From JALYJZ01 sp964476895 (GTDB lineage: Bacteria; Patescibacteriota; SICC01), in NCBI GenBank assembly GCA_964476895.1, contig CAYZCS010000004.1, positions 1 through 37,312 on the forward strand: DNA of 37,312 nt, read 5' to 3'. The position numbers and the translations under genes were made by a program. Below, in pieces: positions 31,866 through 37,312 of this stretch. The notes below the pieces were generated by a model. It ran no database searches and was not told where the DNA came from. It saw only the letters and a list, made by a program, of their open reading frames with translations. Position 1 is the first letter of the stretch. Every line of letters starts with the position of its first letter.

Positions 31866-33028
31866 TCATCAACCCCGGCAGTTCCTCGAAGAAGCTGGCG
31901 TTGTACCGCGGCACGCGACAGGTCGCCTGCGCGCACATCGAGCATGAAGGCGGCGGGGTGACCGCCGCACTGGAGCTCTCCGGGACGGCATCGACCCACC
32001 GGCTTTCGACCGACACGTTCGCGCGCGGCACCGACTGGTTCCTGCGGCAAGCGGAACGGGCCGGCGTGATCCGCGGCACCGAGGACGTTTCCGCCGTCGG
32101 GCTTCGGATCGTCGCGTCCGGCGAAGCGTTCCGGCGTCACCGGACGATCGACGAGCATTACGAACGCCAGCTCCGCACCGCGTACGAACGGAGCCCGCTC
32201 CATCTGGGTCCCGCTCTGGCGGAGCTGGACCACGCCCGGGACGTCCTACCGCACGTGCCGATCGTCGGAGTATCGGACAGCGCCTTCCATCTGACGCTGC
32301 CGGAAACCGCCCGCCGCTACGCGATCCCCGCCGGCGACGCGGAACGCCGCGGCCTGTTCCGGTATGGATTCCACGGGATATCGGTCGGCTCGGTCGTGCA
32401 GACCGTCCGTCGCGAGCTGGGCCGCATGCCGGCCCGGACGATCGTCTGCCACCTCGGCAGCGGCGCCAGCATCACCGCGCTGGAGCGCGGCAAGAGCAAG
32501 GACACCTCGATGGGCGCCACGCCGATGGAGGGATTGATCATGGCGACCCGCGCCGGAGACGTCGACCCCGGCATCCTCCTCGAGATGGCTCACGAGCGTT
32601 CGGCGCGCCAGGTCGAGACGGACCTCAACCGTCACTCCGGACTGCTCGCCCTCGGCGGCAGCGACGACATCCGCGAACTCCTCAAGCGGGAACGCAAGGG
32701 TGACTCCCGCGCCAAACTGGCGCTGGACACCTATGCCTACCGGGTCCGCAAGTACATCGGTGCGTACGCCGCCGTGCTGGACGGCCTGGACCTGCTGGTC
32801 TTCACCGGCACGGTCGGCGAACGCTCGGTACCGATGCGGAAGCGCATCTGCCGCGACCTCGGCTACCTCGGCGTCCGACTGGACGCTGCCAGGAACCGGA
32901 AGACCGATACGGCTTTCGCCGCGATCAATGCCCCCCGGACGAAGGCCGAGGTGCTGGTCGTCCCGACCGACGAACTGGGCGAGATGGCGCGGGCAACTCG
33001 CACAGCGGCAACTTTTCCTGTACGCTGA
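31847..33028 (+). CDS. ackA: Acetate kinase
   Basis: The 393-residue protein begins MAGSVLIINPGSSSKKLALY, the ATPase N-terminal motif of acetate kinases. It continues with GVSDSAFHLTLPE, YGFHGISVGSVVQTV, IVCHLGSGASITALERGKS and DTSMGATPMEGLIMATRAGD followed by VDPGILLEM. The usual FTGGIGE reads FTGTVGE. It turns acetyl phosphate from phosphoketolase plus ADP into acetate and ATP. GAGGAG lies 5 nt before the ATG at 31847; a GTG two codons upstream is possible. It overlaps xfp by 19 bp, a strong sign of translational coupling. Confidence 0.95.
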   Translation: MAGSVLIINPGSSSKKLALYRGTRQVACAHIEHEGGGVTAALELSGTASTHRLSTDTFARGTDWFLRQAERAGVIRGTEDVSAVGLRIVASGEAFRRHRTIDEHYERQLRTAYERSPLHLGPALAELDHARDVLPHVPIVGVSDSAFHLTLPETARRYAIPAGDAERRGLFRYGFHGISVGSVVQTVRRELGRMPARTIVCHLGSGASITALERGKSKDTSMGATPMEGLIMATRAGDVDPGILLEMAHERSARQVETDLNRHSGLLALGGSDDIRELLKRERKGDSRAKLALDTYAYRVRKYIGAYAAVLDGLDLLVFTGTVGERSVPMRKRICRDLGYLGVRLDAARNRKTDTAFAAINAPRTKAEVLVVPTDELGEMARATRTAATFPVR

Positions 33029-33075
33029 ATGCGTCGTTAAAGTTAAGTCAGAGTCGTAGCGCAGGTCCAGGCCGA

Positions 33076-33100
33076 GGCTCCTCTGCACAAGAAAGGAGCC
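33076..33100 (+). promoter_or_regulatory. Hairpin sequestering the RRM gene's Shine-Dalgarno
   Basis: GGCTCCT (33076-33082) and AGGAGCC (33094-33100) form a perfect 7-bp stem with an 11-nt loop. The right arm contains the AAGGAG Shine-Dalgarno located 8 nt before the ATG of the RRM gene. In the RNA the ribosome site would be masked, suggesting control by temperature, protein binding or a partner RNA. Confidence 0.6.
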
Positions 33101-33106
33101 ACCACC

Positions 33107-33355
33107 ATGGCAAAAGAACTATTCGTCGGGAATCTCCCGTTTAGCACGACCAACGAGTCGCTGCAGCAGCACTTCGCGAGCTTCAACCCGACCGCCGCGA
33201 GCGTGATCACTGATCGGGACTCGGGCCGCAGCCGCGGCTTCGGTTTCGTGAAGTTCGATGACGACGCGCAGGCCGACAAGGCCGTCGAAGAGCTCAACGG
33301 GAAGGACCTCGACGGTCGCCCGCTGACCGTACGCGAAGCACGTCCGCGCGAGTAA
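33107..33355 (+). CDS. Single-RRM RNA-binding protein
   Basis: The 82-residue protein is one RNA recognition motif: MAKELFVGNLPFSTTNESLQ contains RNP2 (LFVGNL), and GRSRGFGFVKFDDDAQADKA contains RNP1 (RGFGFVKF), with ELNGKDLDGRPLTVREARPR as the last strand. It resembles the small bacterial glycine-poor Rbp proteins that are cold-inducible in cyanobacteria. It probably acts as an RNA chaperone, perhaps controlling its own message through the leader hairpin (inference). It has a good AAAGGAG Shine-Dalgarno and is followed by a strong terminator. It lies 78 bp after ackA. Confidence 0.93.
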   Translation: MAKELFVGNLPFSTTNESLQQHFASFNPTAASVITDRDSGRSRGFGFVKFDDDAQADKAVEELNGKDLDGRPLTVREARPRE

Positions 33356-33376
33356 TCGCCGAACATACGCAATGCG

Positions 33377-33404
33377 TAAAGGCGCACCCGAGGGTGCGCC
33401 TTTA
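33377..33404. terminator. Strong bidirectional terminator between RRM gene and cmk
   Basis: A 13-bp perfect stem (TAAAGGCGCACCC / GGGTGCGCCTTTA) with a 2-nt loop (effectively a CGAG tetraloop) has A and T runs at its base on both strands. It serves the convergent RRM (plus) and cmk (minus) genes. Confidence 0.85.
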
Positions 33405-33424
33405 TCGTGGAAATACCTGCAGGC

Positions 33425-34105
33425 CTACGTGCTCTTGAGATACTCGAGCGCGCGCTCGAATACCTCGTCCGGCGTGAGGTCGCTGGTGTCGATGATCACG
33501 GCATCTTCGGCCGGCCGGAGCGGTGAATGGGCACGGTTCATGTCGCGTTCGTCGCGACGGTTCACCCCTTCCAGTACGATTCCGAAGTCCGCGTCGGCCC
33601 CTTTCTCCTGGAGCTCCTTGAGGCGCCGCTGGGCGCGGACTTCCGGCGAAGCGGTAAGGTAAATCTTATACCGGGCATCGGGCGCGATGACGGTTCCGAT
33701 ATCACGACCCTCGATCACGACGTTCCCCTGCCTCGCGAACTCCCGCTGGACGTTATGCACGTGGTCGCGGACCTTGCGGTAGGCACTGATCTTCGAGGCG
33801 GCTTCGCCTGCTTCGTGACCCTTGAGTTTCTCGACATCGGCCGGCACACCGTCCACGAGCAAGGTATCGGGCGGACGCACTTCGAAACGCAGCGAACGGA
33901 TGATCCGCTCGGAGGCCGCTTCGTCATCGTGGTCCGCTCCGGCTTCGTCCACGGCCAGGCCGGCCGCACGATACATCAGTCCCGTCACCAGGAGCGGCCA
34001 GCCGAAGCGGTCCGCGAGCCGGCGCGACAGCACGCCCTTACCGGAAGCGTTGGGCCCGTCGATCGCGATGACCTGACGCCCGGACTGATTGTCGTTGGGA
34101 TGCAT
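33425..34105 (-). CDS. cmk: Cytidylate kinase
   Basis: The 226-residue nucleoside monophosphate kinase phosphorylates CMP/dCMP. It begins MHPNDNQSGRQVIAIDGPNA, with the P-loop IAIDGPNASGKGVLSRRLA. It has LVTGLMYRAAGLAVDE (family YlDTGamYR), then VIEGRDIGTVIAPDARYKIY and TASPEVRAQRRLKEL, followed by RRDERDMNRAHSPLRPAEDA and IDTSDLTPDEV. The GAMYR region is altered to GLMYR and the tyrosine of YLDTG is replaced. It is 223 bp downstream of the purE-purC gene, and the gap carries a hammerhead ribozyme. Its own ribosome site is poor (AGGAA directly before the ATG), so it may depend on leader processing. Confidence 0.93.
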   Translation of the reverse strand: MHPNDNQSGRQVIAIDGPNASGKGVLSRRLADRFGWPLLVTGLMYRAAGLAVDEAGADHDDEAASERIIRSLRFEVRPPDTLLVDGVPADVEKLKGHEAGEAASKISAYRKVRDHVHNVQREFARQGNVVIEGRDIGTVIAPDARYKIYLTASPEVRAQRRLKELQEKGADADFGIVLEGVNRRDERDMNRAHSPLRPAEDAVIIDTSDLTPDEVFERALEYLKST

Positions 34106-34179
34106 TTCCTGCTGATTCGATCAGGCTGCTACGCTGATGCACCACGGCACATCGTATCAATCGTACCCGAAATGCGGTT

Positions 34180-34230
34180 TCCCTTTCGACCCGAACTTCC
34201 CGGGTCTCATCAGTCGCTATGCGAGAGGGA
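34180..34230 (-). ncRNA. Hammerhead ribozyme, type III
   Basis: Read 5'-3' on the minus strand: stem III left arm TCCCT (34230-34226), cleavage-site C17 (34225), stem I TCGC-ATA-GCGA (34224-34214), core CTGATGA (34213-34207), stem II GACCCG with a 7-nt loop and CGGGTC (34206-34188), GAA (34187-34185), stem III right arm AGGGA (34184-34180). All conserved core nucleotides are present: CUGANGA, GAA, the A15.1-U16.1 pair and H17=C. Stems pair perfectly (5, 4 and 6 bp). It opens at stem III, so it is type III. Self-cleavage would fall between 34225 and 34224. It lies between purE-purC and cmk in the direction of transcription. Stem I is short, so activity in cells is not assured. Confidence 0.9.
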
Positions 34231-34308
34231 GCCGAGAATGAAAACTGGAGTTACCAGAAACTATTCTCGGCGGGCAAGCAGACAGGATGATTTGTCCTGG
34301 TTCTTGCC
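34231..34308 (-). ncRNA. Two nested hairpins abutting the hammerhead ribozyme
   Basis: On the minus strand, hairpin 1 (34308-34273) has outer GGCAAG/CTTGCC and inner CAGGA/TCCTG stems. Hairpin 2 (34271-34231) has a perfect 9-bp outer stem GCCGAGAAT/ATTCTCGGC and an inner CTGG/CCAG stem. Hairpin 2 ends one base before the ribozyme. Both have two helices separated by internal loops, as in ligand-binding RNAs, but I do not recognise a class. On the plus strand hairpin 1 is followed by seven Ts (34313-34319), so it could also terminate rightward transcripts. Confidence 0.55.
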
Positions 34309-34328
34309 GTGGTTTTTTTGGGGTGGTG

Positions 34329-35687
34329 CTACCTGGCGTCGGCGAGCTCGGCAGCGAGCTCCTTGAGGACCTCAGCCACCCAGTGGTAGTCCTCGCCGAT
34401 CGATGCCAGGACCTGCTCGGTCTCGCTGGGGTCGCCGGAATCGACGAAGTCGCGGAACCGCTGCTTGTCCTTCATGGCGTTCTCGTCACCGCCCGGCCAG
34501 ATGCGCCAGGAGTCGTTGTCGATGACGTCGGCCACGACGATCTGACCGCGGTCTGTCATGCCGCACTCGATCTTGAGGTCGACGAGCACGATCTCCCTGC
34601 TCGCCAACGCCCGCTCGAGCGCGAGGAACGTCCGCTCGCCGAGCCGCATGAGCTCGAGGAGCCGGTCGATCGTCAGTCCGAACGGCGGCCAGGCCTCCTC
34701 GCCGATGAACGTGCCGTCGGACATCGGCCGCTTCGGCTCGAACAACAGCGTCCGGTTCGTGATCGGATCCACGATCATCAGCGGATCGCCCGCATCGTCG
34801 TCCTTCTTGAAGAACTCGACGCGGACCGGCTCGAAGCGGCTCTTCGGCTCGATGTCCGGGTGGCGCTTCAGGAACGATCCGAACGCGATCCGACGCATCA
34901 CGATCTCGATGGAAATCATCGTGACCGCGTGAGCCCGGAACGTGCGCTCGTCCACCTGGCCGAGGAAGTGGGTGGGAATTCCCGCCTCCTCCAGGATCGG
35001 GAACGTGGCGCAGGTCGTGGTGGTAGCCGCCACGCCCTTGCCGGTCAGGAGCTCGTGCCCCTCACCGTCGTTGGCGGTGATGTCGTCCTTCGACTCGAGG
35101 AGCACGGCACGGGGATCGTTCGGATCCCGCCAGACCTGCTTGGTCTTGCCCTCGATGACCAACTTTTTCTCTTGCGTATCCGTCTCCTTCGAGGTCCGTA
35201 GGTTGAGTTGCGGGGGCTTGGAGTTGCTGCGGTAGTGCTCACAGAACCGCTCGTACTGAGCGGGGTCCATGTCTACGATCTGGCCCGCGAACCAGGCGGC
35301 GTTCTTGAGCCCGGGCTTGTCGATCCCGGTGAGCGCCACCGGAACACCGGGCGGCAGGCGGCAGATCGACAGCAAGGCGTCGAGACCGTCCAGGTTGTCA
35401 CTGGAAAGCGCGACCCCGAGGACCGGCGTACTAAGGCGACCCTGCGCCAGCAGATGGGAGACGATTGCCCCCGGTAGCGCGGCCGCCAGACCGGCGACGG
35501 CGATGTACGCCCGCACCGACTGCGTCTCGACGTACTGCTTGAGCTCGTCTGGGTTGCGGTGTGCCGAGATGGCCGAGATGGACCAGCTCGCCCCGGCACC
35601 ATCGAGGATGCCGGTCATGCCTGACTTCTCTACGATCTCGAGGTCGCTCGCGCTCCCGACGATGATCGCGACGTCCGGATTCACCAT
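34329..35687 (-). CDS. PurE-PurC fusion: AIR carboxylase/mutase-like domain + SAICAR synthetase
   Basis: The 452-residue bifunctional protein belongs to purine synthesis. Residues about 1-150 are PurE-like: VAIIVGSASDLEIVEKSG, SAISAHRNPDELKQY (His43), AVAGLAAALPGAIVSHLL and ICRLPPGVPVALTGIDK. The second histidine of class I PurE (GGAAHLPG) is alanine here (Ala70). After a linker, about 175-450 is SAICAR synthetase: VIEGKTKQVW, LLESKDDITANDGEG, EIVMRRIAFGSFLKRHP, LVDLKIECGM and VVADVIDNDSWRIWPGGDEN. The PurC half is closest by eye to the animal PAICS type, but domain order is reversed (PAICS is PurC-PurE). AAAGGA 5 nt upstream supports the ATG at 35687 over the frame opening at 35738. The leader and 3' flank carry structured RNAs. 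Confidence 0.93.
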   Translation of the reverse strand: MVNPDVAIIVGSASDLEIVEKSGMTGILDGAGASWSISAISAHRNPDELKQYVETQSVRAYIAVAGLAAALPGAIVSHLLAQGRLSTPVLGVALSSDNLDGLDALLSICRLPPGVPVALTGIDKPGLKNAAWFAGQIVDMDPAQYERFCEHYRSNSKPPQLNLRTSKETDTQEKKLVIEGKTKQVWRDPNDPRAVLLESKDDITANDGEGHELLTGKGVAATTTTCATFPILEEAGIPTHFLGQVDERTFRAHAVTMISIEIVMRRIAFGSFLKRHPDIEPKSRFEPVRVEFFKKDDDAGDPLMIVDPITNRTLLFEPKRPMSDGTFIGEEAWPPFGLTIDRLLELMRLGERTFLALERALASREIVLVDLKIECGMTDRGQIVVADVIDNDSWRIWPGGDENAMKDKQRFRDFVDSGDPSETEQVLASIGEDYHWVAEVLKELAAELADAR

Positions 35688-35704
35688 GATTTCCTTTCTC
35701 TGTG

Positions 35705-35757
35705 GGTTGGCGGTCAGGGTCATCGCTATGGAGCGCAATCACCCACTCCCGCCAACC
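35705..35757 (-). promoter_or_regulatory. Nested hairpin in the purE-purC leader
   Basis: On the minus strand GGTTGGCGG (35757-35749) pairs perfectly with CCGCCAACC (35713-35705). Inside are GGGT/ACCC and CGCT/AGCG helices separated by small internal loops and capped by CCAT. It ends about 8 nt before the Shine-Dalgarno. A weak TATCCT -10 (35780-35785) would start the RNA just upstream. It looks like a regulatory leader, possibly metabolite-sensing; no known class is recognised. The other parts of the 135-bp gap show nothing. Confidence 0.6.
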
Positions 35758-35822
35758 GGGTGTGAAGGTACGACTTACCAGGATACCCTTTCTGGCGGGC
35801 AAACCAAACCGTCCCGGCCCAC

Positions 35823-36350
35823 CTACCCCCAGCCTGCGTCGCGCGCCTGCCGGAGCTTGGCGCGCCGTTCCTCGATCTGGCCACGCAGGTCCGGGCGGGC
35901 ACGTAGCAGGGTTTCACAGCTCTCCAAGAGCTCGTGGAGCCGTTCCCGGTTCTGGATCAGGGCAAGATCGGGGTCGGTTTCCCACACGGAAACGGTCATC
36001 GGCTCCTCTGTTCCCCGTTCCCACACCTCGATGCGCAACAGATCGGGAGTCTTGGGATCTTCGATCGGTGCCCGGGCGTTCAACCTACCCCGGTACGTCT
36101 TCCCGCCGGCCCACCAGATGACGTCAGTGCAATCGGTGATATCCACCGGCTCGAACGATTCTTCGAGCTCGGACTTGTCTGGCGGCCGCTCCGGCTTACG
36201 TTTCAGTAGCGCCGCCCGGCGGTGCTTTTCCGTCTGAAGCTGATCCATCGAAAGCCCCCTGAATTTGTGCATCAGCGTGCTTATGGATGTCTCCGCCCCA
36301 TCCAAAGGATGGGGCGTGGGGCGTTCGGGAGTCCGGGTCCGCCTGCTCAT
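35823..36350 (-). CDS. Hypothetical protein, up to 175 aa
   Basis: Unrecognised. The frame begins MSRRTRTPERPTPHPLDG; internal Met codons at LMHKFRG and LSMDQLQTEKHRR are alternative starts, and no Shine-Dalgarno decides. Visible parts are a basic helical segment (QTEKHRRAALLKRKPERP), a central beta-rich stretch (DCTDVIWWAGGKTYRGRLNA, LRIEVWERGTEEPMTVSVWE) and a C-terminal charged helix (RARPDLRGQIEERRAKLRQA). There is no signal peptide or membrane helix. It follows the small basic gene by 12 bp on the same strand and precedes purE-purC by 135 bp, so it may share a transcript with DUF892. Function unknown. Confidence 0.65.
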   Translation of the reverse strand: MSRRTRTPERPTPHPLDGAETSISTLMHKFRGLSMDQLQTEKHRRAALLKRKPERPPDKSELEESFEPVDITDCTDVIWWAGGKTYRGRLNARAPIEDPKTPDLLRIEVWERGTEEPMTVSVWETDPDLALIQNRERLHELLESCETLLRARPDLRGQIEERRAKLRQARDAGWG

Positions 36351-36362
36351 ATGAACCCATGG

Positions 36363-36530
36363 TTATTCTACCGGCCTGCCGGGACGTTTCGCCTTGTGGA
36401 TCTTGCCGGTCTTATCCCTGGTAACCCGGGTACCGTCCGGCTTCACCTTCTTGACCGGCTCGACCTTTACGCTTCCTGGTTCCATGCGGACGACCGGGTC
36501 GCCGGACCGCGTATCCTTGTCGGCGAACAT
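36363..36530 (-). CDS. Small basic protein, 55 aa
   Basis: A short open frame starting MFADKDTRSGDPVVRMEPGS and ending in KIHKAKRPGRPVE. It begins 4 bp after the DUF892 stop on the same strand, so it is probably translated by re-initiation. The protein is lysine/arginine-rich with VKVEPVKKVKPDGTRVTRDK in the middle and looks disordered; it could bind nucleic acid or be a stress-related hydrophilic peptide. No family is recognised. Tight spacing and in-frame length support it as a gene. Confidence 0.6.
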   Translation of the reverse strand: MFADKDTRSGDPVVRMEPGSVKVEPVKKVKPDGTRVTRDKTGKIHKAKRPGRPVE

Positions 36531-36534
36531 GGCA

Positions 36535-37023
36535 TCAGGCGGCGGTTAGTTCTTTCACACTCTCTTTCCCCATCACCGGTAGCTGTTCCTCGAGCCAGCC
36601 TACCATCGCCTCCTCATCTGCCAGGATAGCCTCCGCCAGGTCGGCCGTCTCGGAATCACCGACCGCTTCGGCTGCCGCGGCCATCAGCCGGTACGTCGCG
36701 ATCTCGAAATGCTCGGAAGCATAGTCCATGGCCGCATTCTTGGCTTGCTTGTCGCCGAACGGTGCCGTGGCGAACTTGTCCAGGAATCCCGAACCTTTGC
36801 CGACCAGCTCCTTGGCTTTGGATACCGAACCGCCGAGTGCCTCGATCCGGGACGCAAGCATCTCAGCATGCCGTTCGGTCTCCTCGGCATGTTCACGAAT
36901 CCGATCCGCGATCTCCGGTCGATCCGCATCCTTCGCATGCCGTTCCAATATCGGAGCCAGCATCACTTCCAACGCGTGCGCATCATTAAGCCATTTGATC
37001 ATCTGGTCGTTGGCTTCTGCCAT
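36535..37023 (-). CDS. DUF892 (YciE/YciF) ferritin-like protein
   Basis: The 162-residue four-helix protein starts MAEANDQMIKWLNDAHALEV. Helices carry the ferritin-like metal ligands: LNDAHALEVMLAPILERH, EHAEETERHAEMLASRIEAL, YASEHFEIATYRLMAAAAEA and LADEEAMVGWLEEQLPVM. This matches the YciF/DUF892 family, induced by osmotic or oxidative stress in other bacteria, with unknown biochemical role. AAGGAGG is 3-4 nt before the ATG. It heads a cluster with the 55-residue gene and the 175-residue gene. The 131-bp gap upstream (37024-37154) contains only a weak terminator-like hairpin (37098-37130). Confidence 0.88.
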   Translation of the reverse strand: MAEANDQMIKWLNDAHALEVMLAPILERHAKDADRPEIADRIREHAEETERHAEMLASRIEALGGSVSKAKELVGKGSGFLDKFATAPFGDKQAKNAAMDYASEHFEIATYRLMAAAAEAVGDSETADLAEAILADEEAMVGWLEEQLPVMGKESVKELTAA

Positions 37024-37154
37024 CCGCCTCCTTCGTCGATTAGTTGGTACCGATCACGCTACGGGATGTGCCTACGCGCCGTCACCGATATTCTTCCAAA
37101 AACCGGGGTCTGAGAGCAGGCCCACTCGGCATTCTGCACAAGATGCGGCGGCGC

Positions 37155-37312
37155 TCAGTGGTGGCCGTGCACCGTGGCATGGCCCTTGCCGCGCGCGATC
37201 AGGTAGCGGTTGACCGGGAACGCGGCGACGAAGGCTACCGCGAGCGCGAACGCCAGGCTCCCCCAGAACAGGGGTGAGTCGAGGTGGGCATCCATCGCGC
37301 CAGGCACGATCA
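37155..37312 (-). CDS. DUF4396-like membrane protein, C-terminal end (cut by window edge)
   Basis: The last 51 residues of a protein that continues past the right edge. The readable end is MDAHLDSPLFWGSLAFALAV followed by FVAAFPVNRYLIARGKGHAT and VHGHH. A membrane helix ending in FPVNRYLIARGKGHA plus a His-rich tail is typical of DUF4396 proteins, integral membrane proteins of unknown role. The His-rich tail suggests metal binding. The assignment rests on this short end only. Confidence 0.7.
   Translation of the reverse strand, partial: IVPGAMDAHLDSPLFWGSLAFALAVAFVAAFPVNRYLIARGKGHATVHGHH

Noticed and set aside
34273..34319. Terminator for a plus-strand gene
   Set aside because: The hairpin plus T7 would fit, but no plus-strand gene or promoter is visible upstream; kept only as an alternative reading of the minus-strand structure.
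1..37312. CRISPR array, prophage or toxin-antitoxin pair
   Set aside because: No regularly spaced repeats, no phage structural or recombinase genes, and no recognisable small toxin/antitoxin pair were seen.

Overview
The window is about 37 kb of dense, GC-rich DNA (roughly 60% or more by eye) with short, compact, mostly co-directional genes. Gene content and protein types point to a member of the Candidate Phyla Radiation (Patescibacteria), most likely a GC-rich Saccharibacteria-like lineage. The reasons are a CPR-type L27, small cell-wall proteases and CHAP proteins around ftsEX, a TRM11-like methyltransferase with an unusual motif IV, a phosphoketolase/acetate kinase pair as energy module, and many trimmed proteins. 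TGA is used as a stop codon, which argues against the recoded Gracilibacteria/Absconditabacteria. The phylum call is inference; no rRNA is present to settle it.

Layout. 1-7889 (minus): a long operon running from an alpha/beta hydrolase through rsmI, acyP, metG, two tandem MFS transporters, tatD and a secreted C39-like peptidase to a truncated pyrD. 7926-9767 (plus): glmS, divergent from that operon. 9754-15140 (minus): pcrA-ksgA, and tsaC, a PPC-domain protein and glyA. 15178-16659 (plus): a TRM11-like methyltransferase and rpmA. 16667-20146 (minus): ctpA, rplI, pyrG. 20207-21729 (plus): a perfect 22-bp palindrome followed by a DUF6504-like small gene and a Y-family polymerase, which looks like an SOS cassette. 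21733-25279 (minus): ftsE, ftsX and two CHAP-domain proteins. 25505-27482: a less GC-rich accessory patch with an unknown gene, a DMT transporter and tRNA-Glu. A 29-bp remnant of that tRNA lies on the far side of the transporter, so the transporter looks like a one-gene island. 27553-29343 (minus): a beta-propeller protein and an M23 peptidase. 29487-33355 (plus): xfp, ackA and an RRM protein. 33425-37312 (minus): DUF4396 (partial), DUF892, two unknown genes, a PurE-PurC fusion, a structured intergenic RNA and cmk.

The strongest unexpected feature is a complete type III hammerhead ribozyme on the minus strand at 34180-34230, between purE-purC and cmk. Every core nucleotide is canonical and all three stems pair. 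It is directly preceded by two long hairpins, and a nested hairpin also sits in the purE-purC leader, so this nucleotide-metabolism operon carries several structured RNA elements.

Expression signals are unusually readable. Eight genes have a -10 hexamer ending 6-8 nt before the start codon, implying leaderless transcripts. Genes with leaders or inside operons use Shine-Dalgarno sequences instead. Both CHAP genes have perfect TTGACA-16-TATAAT promoters. No stretch over 300 bp is without a gene; the largest gaps (22288-22484, 23478-23672, 25280-25504, 34106-34328) are described in the entries.
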